Shown here piece by piece: positions 1-6,280 of a stretch of DNA of 8,125 bases. How positions within the stretch are numbered: the stretch's first letter is position 1; each line of letters begins with the position of its first letter. This stretch comes from an uncultured Bifidobacterium sp. GTDB lineage: Bacteria; Actinomycetota; Actinomycetes; Actinomycetales; Bifidobacteriaceae. The DNA is taken from positions 1 to 8,125 of the forward strand of contig CALNAE010000155.1 of the NCBI GenBank assembly GCA_937874315.1, written 5' to 3'. A program made the translations under genes and the position numbers. Below the pieces are notes generated by a model. The model was not told where the DNA came from, searched no databases, and saw only the letters and a list, made by a program, of their open reading frames with translations.

Positions 1-1850
1 TTGATGGTACTGTCCCCACGGGTCTGCTGCACCGGCATCCTCCCTGTCGCGTTGATGAGACGTAGTGCATCATATCCGACGCTTCTCGCGGACCGGGCGT
101 TGATGACCATCTCGCCGGGGCTGAGCGCGGCAAGCTGATTGTCGCTCGTGTCGCTCCCTATGCCAGTGACGATGCCGCCCTTCGCCAGATGCAGGGCGTT
201 GATTATCGCCCCTCCAACCACGGGCACGGCGGACAGCACGGAGCGCAGACCGCCTTGTATCACACCCCATATCCTGCCGCCCAGACCGCTGAAGAAGCTC
301 ACGATCCGACCGGGGACACTGGCAACACCAGAGATTATTCCATTCCACAGTCTGCCGAACCATCCGCCCAGACCGCCGAGTATTCCGGTGATCGCTCCCC
401 AGATGCCACGGCCGATATTTCCGAACCATGATCCCGCACCCGAGAAAATCCCCCTGATTCCATTCCACAGTCCCCCGAACCATGAGCCGAGGAAGCCGAC
501 GGTCCCGGTGATCGCACTCCCTATGCTACGTCCTATACTGACAAATGCGGATATGAGCATGGGGGCTAGCGCGATCACCGTGGATATGATGGATGTGATG
601 ATCTGGGGGATCGCCTTTATCAGGGCCATCATGATCTGAGGCAATGCGGCCACGATGGCAATCATAAGCCGTATGAGACCCGTGATGATCTGCGGGAGAT
701 TACCCAGAATCGCATTTATCAGCATCGTGATGATCTGCGGGATCGCCGCCACTATGGCCGTCAGTATCTGCGGGATCGCCTGCACGAGAGCGATGGCGAG
801 CGTTATCAGAGCCTGTATCACAGTGGGGAGTGCACTGGTGATCGCTCTGACCACCTCGGGTATGGCCGATGCGAGGGCGGTGATGATCTGCGGTATTATC
901 ACGGTGACGGCATGCAGCAGTGCGGGTATCATCGGCATGAGACCATTGATGAGGGAGGTGATGAGTTTTGGCGCCGCCTTTGCCAATGCTCCGGCTGCGG
1001 CACCGATACCCTCCGCGAGCTTGGGGGCCATGGTGGTGATGATGCCTATCCCCTGAGTGGCGACGGCGCTCAACGATGCAGCGAACTTGTCCGGGCTGCC
1101 ATTGCCGGATAGTAGAGCACCGAAATTGTATTTGAGGCCCGCTACGCTATTGCTAAGCTGCGTCATCTGCCCGGATGGAGTCTTTGCAACCTTGTCATTG
1201 AGTCCGCCGACGCTTTTCTGGAGCGCGTTGTTGATGATAGTCGCCCGCTGCGCCTGATCGGCTGCCTGAAACTGCTTTTTTGCGTTGGCATCCAGTACGA
1301 CACCATATCGTGACAGCATTGTGGCGTTACCTGTCGCCATGGCACGGCTCACGGCCATGGTCGCAGTGCCCATTGACTGCGATGCACCATTGACACCGCC
1401 CATGCGGACGGCGAGATCGCCCAGAGATCCCTTGAGAGTATTAAAAGCCTGTCCGCTCACACCCATGCTCGCCGCCGTGCTGGCTGCGCTTCTCGCTGCA
1501 CCCGCACCGATCACCCCAAATGCGCTGGTGGCATTATCCTGCATGCTCTTCGACCAGCCAGCATTCCCGGCGACTGTCTGAAATTTTGTTATCCCATCCT
1601 GAGCCGACTGATAGGACGAGAACGCGCTTTTGGAAAAACTTACGAGCGCATGAACGCCCACCATGGCGCTGGCGGCGACCGCAGCCGCACCAATTTTGAA
1701 TCCTGATCCGAATCGCGCGCCCTTCTGATTGGTGCGCTCGGATTCGTCTCCGACAGATTTGACGCTGTCACGGCTCTTTGTAGCGGCCTTCTCCAGCCCA
1801 GTGGAATCCCCGTCTATCTGTACCAGCACCTGCTCATCGGGATTTGCCAT
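1..1850 (-). CDS. Tape measure protein, C-terminus cut by window edge
   Basis: The frame is open from ATG at 1850 to the window edge, giving 616 residues with no stop. Tape measure proteins set tail length, line the tail tube and help DNA ejection. The N-terminal 250 residues are Ala/Ser/Gly-rich and helical. Residues 300-430 carry a hydrophobic repeat (I/L-P-Q-I-I-type) with prolines at 320, 331, 342, 360, 371, 386, 404 and 415, mostly 11 or 18 apart, the spacing known in tape measure proteins. Residues 455-530 are Gly/Trp/Phe-rich, and residues 556-582 contain L-A-K-G-G-I-V...S-P-G-E-M-V-I, typical of the C-terminal part. The start is set by GAGGAG (1856-1861), 5 bases upstream. It follows the probable chaperone gene by 2 bases. 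Its position after the tail tube and chaperone genes is canonical. The family call is firm; total length is unknown. Confidence 0.93.
   Translation of the reverse strand, partial: MANPDEQVLVQIDGDSTGLEKAATKSRDSVKSVGDESERTNQKGARFGSGFKIGAAAVAASAMVGVHALVSFSKSAFSSYQSAQDGITKFQTVAGNAGWSKSMQDNATSAFGVIGAGAARSAASTAASMGVSGQAFNTLKGSLGDLAVRMGGVNGASQSMGTATMAVSRAMATGNATMLSRYGVVLDANAKKQFQAADQAQRATIINNALQKSVGGLNDKVAKTPSGQMTQLSNSVAGLKYNFGALLSGNGSPDKFAASLSAVATQGIGIITTMAPKLAEGIGAAAGALAKAAPKLITSLINGLMPMIPALLHAVTVIIPQIITALASAIPEVVRAITSALPTVIQALITLAIALVQAIPQILTAIVAAIPQIITMLINAILGNLPQIITGLIRLMIAIVAALPQIMMALIKAIPQIITSIISTVIALAPMLISAFVSIGRSIGSAITGTVGFLGSWFGGLWNGIRGIFSGAGSWFGNIGRGIWGAITGILGGLGGWFGRLWNGIISGVASVPGRIVSFFSGLGGRIWGVIQGGLRSVLSAVPVVGGAIINALHLAKGGIVTGIGSDTSDNQLAALSPGEMVINARSARSVGYDALRLINATGRMPVQQTRGDSTI
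337..483 (-). repeat. Two near-identical 27-base direct repeats, 120 bases apart, in the tape measure gene
   Basis: Bases 337-363 and 457-483 differ at two positions only. They encode W-F-G-x-L-W-N-G-I, at residues 457 and 497, exactly 40 residues apart. A third related W-F-G lies between them. This is a recent or selected duplication in the Gly/Trp-rich part of the protein. Confidence 0.8.
598..903 (-). repeat. Proline-phased hydrophobic repeats in the tape measure gene
   Basis: Eight I/L-P units fall at protein positions 320, 331, 342, 360, 371, 386, 404 and 415, with gaps of 11, 11, 18, 11, 15, 18 and 11 residues. On DNA this shows as recurring minus-strand CCGCAGATCATCAC-like segments. 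It is an internal protein repeat, expected in tape measure proteins, and could recombine to change tail length. Confidence 0.75.
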
Positions 1851-1852
1851 GA

Positions 1853-2242
1853 TCACTCCTCAGATTTTAGAGGCTCCAAAATCCTATGTATGATGTCCGA
1901 TCTCCTGTCCGCCGACACCTGCGAACTGCTCTCGGGAGCGCTGATGATAGCGGATATTATCTGCGCCATGCGCGCATACTCCGCCATCTCGCATCTCTCC
2001 GTGATATGCAGAAAATCCGATCCGGTGAGAGCGTCACGGGAGCCTGTCATCGCTTGTAGATAGTCTCGCAGACCCTCATACCCGAAATACCTCAGAACCC
2101 TCGCACAGGAATCCGTCATCCGGTTATCCTGCCTATGCCATTCGGCATCCCGCAGCTCACCCTCATGGGAGACGATATCCCCGATCTGATCATCCGTCAG
2201 ACCGGGGAACATCCGTCTATCATCATCGGTGACAGGCATCAT
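1853..2242 (-). CDS. Probable tail assembly chaperone
   Basis: This encodes 129 residues, predicted by eye to be almost wholly alpha-helical and rich in charged residues, with no signal peptide or membrane segment. I do not recognise it by motif. The call rests mainly on position, exactly between major tail protein and tape measure genes, where siphophages encode the chaperone that coats and folds the tape measure protein. The start ATG at 2242 overlaps the tail-tube stop (ATGA). A second ATG follows at once (2239), so the first residue is uncertain. No SD is evident, so translation is probably coupled. Many phages make a second longer form by -1 frameshift (lambda G/GT). Here there is no second frame before the tape measure start, so only one form seems possible. 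Confidence 0.55.
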   Translation of the reverse strand: MMPVTDDDRRMFPGLTDDQIGDIVSHEGELRDAEWHRQDNRMTDSCARVLRYFGYEGLRDYLQAMTGSRDALTGSDFLHITERCEMAEYARMAQIISAIISAPESSSQVSADRRSDIIHRILEPLKSEE

Positions 2243-2862
2243 GACCCGGATACGGTGTCGTACGTTATCTCATCGGTCGTCGGATCATAGATGCCGTTAT
2301 AGAGCTGCATCGCCTGCATGCGTCCACTATCGGCACCCGTCAGACCATAGTCCGATGCCAGAGCAAGTTGCGGGTAGAATTTCAACGCGAGCGTGGATGT
2401 GGTCGCGCGTTTGAGATTGAGGTTGATGGCATTCGAGACGGTCACATGGCGGAAGATCAGATTCGCGCCATGAGTCCCATCGGGGTTCGGGCATACCCGC
2501 TCAAAGGCCAGAGTCACGTCACTGACGTTGCACCCATCCGCGAAGAGATTCCATGAACCCGTCGTGGGATCGTATCCATCGCCGAGAACACCGGCGATAT
2601 CACTGACGGAGAACGGGATGATGTTGAGGGTCGCGGCCTTGATCTCGACCCCAACGGGATGGGTGACGGTCGCGGTATAGCTCTCCTCCGACTGCTCGAT
2701 GGGGTCAATCGACATCTCGATGCCATCCAACCCTACCTTGTTACCGATGATAACGACACTGGTACGAGTAGTTCCACCGGATGCCTTCCAGCTGAGAGTC
2801 GCCTTTCTAAGCCCGTTGAACTGATTGGGGGTATAGGTGCTCGTTACGGTAGTTGCTGCCAT
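2239..2862 (-). CDS. Major tail tube protein
   Basis: This encodes 207 residues, beta-rich and Thr/Ser/Val-rich at the N-terminus, without membrane segments. The length and composition fit the tail tube subunit of siphophages, which stacks as hexameric rings around the tape measure protein. It lies directly after the presumed tail terminator and before the chaperone and tape measure genes, the usual place. A strong SD (AAAGGA, about 2868-2873) overlaps the stop codon of the preceding gene, and is one of the better ribosome sites in the operon, as expected for an abundant product. The segment D-P-T-T-G-S-W-N-L-F (residues about 98-107) and the paired hydrophobic strands look like tube-protein loops, but I cannot name a specific family. 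Confidence 0.72.
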   Translation of the reverse strand: MAATTVTSTYTPNQFNGLRKATLSWKASGGTTRTSVVIIGNKVGLDGIEMSIDPIEQSEESYTATVTHPVGVEIKAATLNIIPFSVSDIAGVLGDGYDPTTGSWNLFADGCNVSDVTLAFERVCPNPDGTHGANLIFRHVTVSNAINLNLKRATTSTLALKFYPQLALASDYGLTGADSGRMQAMQLYNGIYDPTTDEITYDTVSGS

Positions 2863-2865
2863 TTC

Positions 2866-3327
2866 TTATCCTTTCTTATACCAAACTTCCACACGGAGAC
2901 TCTTGACTATCGCACCGCTTGGAAGTTCCGGCATCGTGTTCTTCCCCGTATAGGGAGTGACGCGAACATCATAAAAATTCTGCTCCGGGACTGCTCCCGG
3001 AACGCTCATCACATATGACGACGGGTCATCCAACGCTCCGACAACGCAATCCTCGATATGATCGCACAGTAGATCGGTCGCCATCTTCGTCGGTATGAGA
3101 TTGCCGCTATCATCGCGGCTGTTGTCACCGGCTATCGCATAGAGATCAACATACGTGTGATAGTCATCACCCTGTGAGCGTGATGCCTGCACCGTCTGCG
3201 CATACACGCCATAGGATGTGATGGCTCCCGTTGCAGGGTCTATCGGAAAATTTTCGTAGAACCAATCCTCCCCCACGCTGCCGCCGATTTTCGACGCCAG
3301 CCAGTAGAGCAGAGCCAGAGTTATCAT
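2866..3327 (-). CDS. Probable tail terminator / tail completion protein
   Basis: This encodes 153 residues: an N-terminal hydrophobic helix (M-I-T-L-A-L-L-Y-W-L-A), an alternating strand region, a helix around residues 80-97 (A-T-D-L-L-C-D-H-I-E-D) and a C-terminal strand ending V-E-V-W-Y-K-K-G. That alpha/beta arrangement and the length fit lambda gpU-like terminators, which cap the tube and join it to the head; such genes are often labelled minor capsid protein. The start is supported by a full SD, AGGAGGTG at 3333-3340, spaced 5 bases. Its ATGA overlaps the stop of the upstream gene. It precedes the tail tube gene by 3 bases, in agreement with the role. The family call is from position and general shape. 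An HK97 gp10-like completion protein is the alternative. Confidence 0.58.
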   Translation of the reverse strand: MITLALLYWLASKIGGSVGEDWFYENFPIDPATGAITSYGVYAQTVQASRSQGDDYHTYVDLYAIAGDNSRDDSGNLIPTKMATDLLCDHIEDCVVGALDDPSSYVMSVPGAVPEQNFYDVRVTPYTGKNTMPELPSGAIVKSLRVEVWYKKG

Positions 3328-3674
3328 GATGACACCTCCTGCCCGTATATCTCATAGTGATCGATCATGCCGGTGTCCTGATCGCGTGCCACATCCCAGT
3401 GCAGTACCCGAAACTCGCGCGTCTGAGTGCCGTCATCATAGGATATGATCCCCCCCACGCACGCATGCGAGTCAAGCGGAGCATCACGGCAATAGAAAAG
3501 CACGTCATCGGTCTGCACCGGTATGGGTGACTGCAAAGTGATCTGGCTACCCTCGTCAATTATCACACTGACGGTCACCCCCGCACCACGAAGCGGTCCC
3601 AATGGGTTACTCATGTTGGTGGGATAGTATGTTGCCGTGGTGACGGCAGACGAAAAATCGTCGAACACACTCAT
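3324..3674 (-). CDS. Probable head closure (stopper) protein / minor capsid protein
   Basis: This encodes 116 residues, mostly beta-strand, with V-T-V-S-V-I-I near residue 36, V-L-F-Y-C-R-D near residue 61 and F-R-V-L-H-W-D-V near residue 89. Small beta-barrel proteins at this locus (SPP1 gp16, HK97 gp7-like, often annotated minor capsid protein) close the connector after DNA packaging and form the docking face for the tail. The start overlaps the previous stop (ATGA) and has only a weak GGTGG ribosome site, so coupling is likely. The stop overlaps the next start the same way. Only four genes lie between capsid and chaperone, so this set of neck genes is minimal. The specific function is inferred from order and fold impression. 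Confidence 0.52.
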   Translation of the reverse strand: MSVFDDFSSAVTTATYYPTNMSNPLGPLRGAGVTVSVIIDEGSQITLQSPIPVQTDDVLFYCRDAPLDSHACVGGIISYDDGTQTREFRVLHWDVARDQDTGMIDHYEIYGQEVSS

Positions 3675-4150
3675 ATCACGCCACCGAACATCGGCGGAGC
3701 ATCAGGAGTGAGACTGCGAGGATACGTGGCATCCGGCGAGTAGATGATCGGATTCCAATCCGATTGAAACTGCACGGACTCATCGCATGCATTAAACATC
3801 TGGATCAGATCGCTCATATTCGAGTAGAATGCGCTGAGCACGATCTCCCCGTTGTTTCCGTATGAGGTCGAGTAGTTTCTGATCGACTTGGAGGCTGTCG
3901 GTATGATCCCACTGCGATTAGCCGCATATACCGCCTTGACCCAGCACGACAGGAGCATGAGCCACGACTGATAGTCGGCATCAGTGGATGCGGGGGGATC
4001 GGTCATGCACAGCATCGCCAGCAGCCTCGTCTCGCATCCCGCCGTAAACGTGGCGAGATCAGCATCACTCACCGATACCGGCACGCCGATACCGCCCGAC
4101 AACAAATCCATTGTCGGGCGTGATATGACTGTCGGCGTGAATTCGATCAT
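3671..4150 (-). CDS. Probable head-tail connector (adaptor) protein
   Basis: This encodes 159 residues from ATG at 4150, chosen because it lies 4 bases after the capsid stop. An upstream in-frame ATG at 4240 would start deep inside the capsid gene. The region around residues 28-66 (D-A-D-L-A-T-F...L-L-A-M-L...W-L-M-L-L-S-C-W-V-K) and residues 100-120 are helical, and the C-terminus is Pro/Tyr-rich. This matches the general plan of HK97 gp6 / SPP1 gp15 adaptors that bind under the portal ring. The gene right after the capsid gene is normally this adaptor. No clear SD precedes the start. A perfect 10-bp hairpin lies near the 5' end of the coding sequence. I cannot see a diagnostic motif. Confidence 0.5.
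   Translation of the reverse strand: MIEFTPTVISRPTMDLLSGGIGVPVSVSDADLATFTAGCETRLLAMLCMTDPPASTDADYQSWLMLLSCWVKAVYAANRSGIIPTASKSIRNYSTSYGNNGEIVLSAFYSNMSDLIQMFNACDESVQFQSDWNPIIYSPDATYPRSLTPDAPPMFGGVI
4093..4120 (-). other. Strong hairpin near the 5' end of the connector gene
   Basis: CGCCCGACAA (4093-4102) and TTGTCGGGCG (4111-4120) are perfectly complementary around an 8-base loop. There is no T-run after the stem on either strand, so it is not a standard terminator. It lies 30-57 bases into the connector gene and about 35 bases beyond the capsid stop, where an RNA structure could protect the capsid message or slow downstream translation. The structure is seen; the role is inferred. Confidence 0.45.
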
Positions 4151-4154
4151 GATA

Positions 4155-5633
4155 TCAGGCTGTTGCAGGAGTCTTGACGAGTACCGCGCTCCACGGCGCA
4201 CCAAGCGCCGCTCCAATACGCATCTTCGACTCGAAATCATAGCTATTGGCCCGAATGTAGTACTGGCTCAGAGCCTGTGGCGTCATCTCGCCAACACCAT
4301 ACACCGCGCTGAGATTAACGATCAGGGCCTGATAGGTCGATGTGAACGTGTCAATAGCCGCATTATGACCAGTCTCACGAGTTGACGGACGCAGCCACGG
4401 AACCTGAATGATCCCATCCACTCCGAGGAAGTCGGCAATCTGCTGCGGCGACCCCGCAAGATTCGCGGGGAAACCGCCAGTGCCAATCAACGCCTCGTTG
4501 ATGAGCTGACGATATACGGTACGGGAGAGGATGACATACACGCCCGTGTTGAGCAGCGCGTTATCCAAAAGCTCGACGTTGGCGACCTGCGTCGAAAGGG
4601 ACTTCAGAAGACTCTCCCCAGTGGCAGGCGTGTACACGGTGCCATACACGCTGCCCGACGCGGTTACGTCATTGACTATCGAGGAGATCGCCGTATACGG
4701 AGTGGACGTTGCGTCATCATTGGTGACACCGCCGACAATCAACGCCTCCTCAGCAGCTCGGACGACCTTGGCCGGAAGTTCACGCGTCACCCAATCGACG
4801 ACGGATGCGCCGGAGAGGCCACCGGCATTATCCACGAAATCCGCAGGCAGTGACACGAACTTGAACAGCGACTGCGCGACGATGAGCCGAGGAGCGATGG
4901 TGGCGGTCTGCACCGTCTTATCGGCGACCGACCCCTTGGCACGCCCCTTGGCATATGTGGTGGAAGTCACGAAGCCCGGGACGGTGTATTGGTTGGTGCC
5001 GTTGTACTGGGTGATGTGCGAGTAGATGGAGTTGTCCGACTGCAAAAGCTCCGTGACCTTGCCGATCACATACTCGGGGGTGAGGCTCACATCCGTGGGG
5101 TTGAACGAGATGTCGTTTTTGGTCATCCAGTTTTTGATCGGCGTGGAATCCGCGAACGAGGGCACGCCGATCGACGTGGGTCGTCCGGCACCCTCGAGCA
5201 GGGCACGCCCCCACGCCTCGAGATACTCGGGGGATTTCTTCTTCTTGTCGAAATCGTTGGATACCGTCGTCGCGATTGGCTGCTGCACAACGGGCCTGAA
5301 GGCTCCCGACACTCTGCTCTTCATGTTCTTCTTTCCCTTGGAATTCTGCGGCTGTGGCATGGTTGCGTTGGGATCATCGGGGACAGTCCCATCGTCGTCA
5401 TCGTCATCGTCATCGGAGTAGGGCATTCCCGCCGACGCGTTGAGCGCATCGCTGACCATGTCAGCGATCCACTGCGGGTCGGTGATTCCGAGCTTCGCGA
5501 AAAGATCAGTCATCGCGCTCATGACGTCCGACGCGTCGGCATCGTTCTTGACGACCTTGGCGAGCTCGTTCTTGATCATCGTCTTGATCTGATCGAGGGA
5601 GGGAGATTCCACCTTGGTATTTTCATCGGCCAT
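4155..5633 (-). CDS. Nested scaffold-capsid product from internal start (predicted)
   Basis: Within the fusion frame, Met180 (ATG at 5631-5633) is preceded at good distance by AAAAGGAAA (5639-5647) in an A-rich, apparently unstructured leader. Initiation here would give a 492-residue protein: delta/scaffold domain plus capsid shell, without the protease-like part. That is a normal size for an HK97-type capsid precursor, and the residues from Met180 (M-A-D-E-N-T-K) read like a natural N-terminus. The design parallels lambda, where scaffold Nu3 starts inside protease gene C in the same frame. If so, the main capsid subunit comes from this start and the fusion is the minor form. The evidence is the ribosome site and domain boundary; use of the start is inferred. 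Confidence 0.55.
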   Translation of the reverse strand: MADENTKVESPSLDQIKTMIKNELAKVVKNDADASDVMSAMTDLFAKLGITDPQWIADMVSDALNASAGMPYSDDDDDDDDGTVPDDPNATMPQPQNSKGKKNMKSRVSGAFRPVVQQPIATTVSNDFDKKKKSPEYLEAWGRALLEGAGRPTSIGVPSFADSTPIKNWMTKNDISFNPTDVSLTPEYVIGKVTELLQSDNSIYSHITQYNGTNQYTVPGFVTSTTYAKGRAKGSVADKTVQTATIAPRLIVAQSLFKFVSLPADFVDNAGGLSGASVVDWVTRELPAKVVRAAEEALIVGGVTNDDATSTPYTAISSIVNDVTASGSVYGTVYTPATGESLLKSLSTQVANVELLDNALLNTGVYVILSRTVYRQLINEALIGTGGFPANLAGSPQQIADFLGVDGIIQVPWLRPSTRETGHNAAIDTFTSTYQALIVNLSAVYGVGEMTPQALSQYYIRANSYDFESKMRIGAALGAPWSAVLVKTPATA

Positions 5634-6170
5634 TTTTGTTTCCTTTTCGATAGGGGTTTGCTTGTGCACATTTTTCGAGTGGTTATTCACAGATTGTGTA
5701 CCGGGATCGTTGCCGACACCGACGGGAGCGACGGCGTAAATCCAGAAGTCGCCGTAAACGCCATCGTCCGACATATCATACAGATCACCCTCAGTAGAGA
5801 ACTGGAGCATGTGATCCTCGGCAAGCGGTCTGATGGAGTTGGCGGCGGGATTGGTCGACAGACAGTACATGAGATGCATATCGCCATCGGAATCGAGATA
5901 CAGCCATCCCGCGCCGGACTGGTCGGCGACGTCCGGAGAATGATTGTTGTCTATCGTGATCTGGTAGTCGCCATTAGGCTGCGGGTTATCGGCACTGATC
6001 TGCGGGAGATCGCGGACATACTGCATGCTCCCGTCGCGTAGTCGCACCATCGCCTGAGCGTTGTTCTGGCGGCATCCGTCCGCCATGACATTGTCGGTGG
6101 AGATGACGGCGAAGTAGCATCGCGCCTGCTGATCCGGCGTGAGCATCTGAATTTGGTTGGATATACGCAT
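4155..6170 (-). CDS. Prohead protease-like / scaffold / HK97-fold major capsid fusion protein
   Basis: This single frame of 671 residues covers what is usually two or three genes. Residues 1-160 resemble prohead proteases of the HK97 (U35/S78-like) group: a candidate catalytic His in N-N-H77-S, the segment G-A-G-W-L-Y-L-D-S-D-G-D (86-97), and a candidate Ser in Q-F-S125-T-E. Residues 180-300 look like a scaffolding delta domain: helical, acidic, with eight Asp in a row (253-260), then basic and Gln/Pro-rich. Residues 310-671 look like the HK97-fold capsid shell, ending in a region (Y-D-F-E-S-K-M-R-I-G-A...W-S-A-V-L-V) typical of capsid C-termini. The start at 6170 has GAAGGGAA 5 bases upstream but is buried in a hairpin. 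It is followed by connector and neck genes. The capsid assignment is strong; the protease assignment rests on a few motifs. Confidence 0.8.
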   Translation of the reverse strand: MRISNQIQMLTPDQQARCYFAVISTDNVMADGCRQNNAQAMVRLRDGSMQYVRDLPQISADNPQPNGDYQITIDNNHSPDVADQSGAGWLYLDSDGDMHLMYCLSTNPAANSIRPLAEDHMLQFSTEGDLYDMSDDGVYGDFWIYAVAPVGVGNDPGTQSVNNHSKNVHKQTPIEKETKMADENTKVESPSLDQIKTMIKNELAKVVKNDADASDVMSAMTDLFAKLGITDPQWIADMVSDALNASAGMPYSDDDDDDDDGTVPDDPNATMPQPQNSKGKKNMKSRVSGAFRPVVQQPIATTVSNDFDKKKKSPEYLEAWGRALLEGAGRPTSIGVPSFADSTPIKNWMTKNDISFNPTDVSLTPEYVIGKVTELLQSDNSIYSHITQYNGTNQYTVPGFVTSTTYAKGRAKGSVADKTVQTATIAPRLIVAQSLFKFVSLPADFVDNAGGLSGASVVDWVTRELPAKVVRAAEEALIVGGVTNDDATSTPYTAISSIVNDVTASGSVYGTVYTPATGESLLKSLSTQVANVELLDNALLNTGVYVILSRTVYRQLINEALIGTGGFPANLAGSPQQIADFLGVDGIIQVPWLRPSTRETGHNAAIDTFTSTYQALIVNLSAVYGVGEMTPQALSQYYIRANSYDFESKMRIGAALGAPWSAVLVKTPATA
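5639..5647 (-). promoter_or_regulatory. Internal ribosome binding site of the nested capsid start
   Basis: The minus strand reads AAAAGGAAA, ending 5 bases before the in-frame ATG at 5633. The surroundings are A-rich and show no obvious pairing. This is as good as the ribosome sites of the true genes nearby (for example AAAGGA before the tail tube gene) and sits exactly at the predicted protease/scaffold domain boundary. Confidence 0.6.
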
Positions 6171-6199
6171 AGGTTCCCTTCGTTTTCACGCCTATGCGT
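6165..6199 (-). promoter_or_regulatory. Leader hairpin that buries the protease-capsid start codon
   Basis: On the minus strand ACGCATAGG (6199-6191) pairs perfectly with CCTATGCGT (6173-6165), a 9-bp stem around a 17-base loop. The second arm contains the ATG start codon (6170-6168), and the loop contains the SD (GAAGGGAA, 6181-6174). Folded RNA would hide the start codon while leaving the SD exposed in the loop. This is the geometry of translationally controlled leaders such as that of Mu mom. The pairing is seen directly; the regulatory role is inferred. Confidence 0.55.
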
Positions 6200-6202
6200 C
6201 TC

Positions 6203-6237
6203 TACCCATATGATAGCATAAAAAATCCCCCGCGCAA
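6203..6237 (-). promoter_or_regulatory. Possible promoter of the head-tail operon
   Basis: On the minus strand TTGCGC (6237-6232) and TATCAT (6215-6210) are 16 bases apart and resemble sigma70-type -35 and -10 boxes. Transcription would begin near 6203, so the mRNA would start almost at the leader hairpin. The -35 box lies in the distal arm of the preceding terminator. A promoter would be expected here because the terminator separates the operon from the genes upstream, but the boxes match consensus only partly. Confidence 0.35.
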
Positions 6238-6262
6238 GGAGAATGGGTTCAGCGCGGGGGAT
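6220..6262 (-). terminator. Rho-independent terminator between zinc-ribbon and capsid genes
   Basis: On the minus strand ATCCCCCGCGC (6262-6252) pairs perfectly with GCGCGGGGGAT (6235-6225) across a 16-base loop, and the stem runs straight into a run of six T (6225-6220). The stem is 11 bp and very GC-rich. The plus strand has no T-run after the stem, so it acts in the minus direction. It ends the transcript of the tail-tip-type genes and insulates the capsid operon. Confidence 0.88.
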
Positions 6263-6280
6263 CGTCCGGTTATTTGGACG

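Noticed and set aside
139..1581. Several plus-strand open frames of 66-166 residues opposite the tape measure gene
   Set aside because: Their repetitive Met/Ile/Pro-rich sequence mirrors the repeats of the tape measure gene on the other strand. The minus-strand frame is open for 616 residues with clear family features.
1853..1880. Possible programmed -1 frameshift at CTAAAAT near the end of the chaperone gene
   Set aside because: The sequence does not fit the X-XXY-YYZ slippery pattern, and the -1 frame ends after about ten codons.
4452..4470. Inverted repeat CCCCGC/GCGGGG in the capsid gene
   Set aside because: The stem is short (6 bp), has no T-run after it and lies mid-gene; it is probably coding coincidence.
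4989..6041. A 350-residue open frame on the plus strand
   Set aside because: It lies entirely antisense to the protease-capsid gene, has no convincing ribosome site, and its composition (Val/Arg/Gly/His-rich) is that expected from the reverse complement of the real gene's codons.
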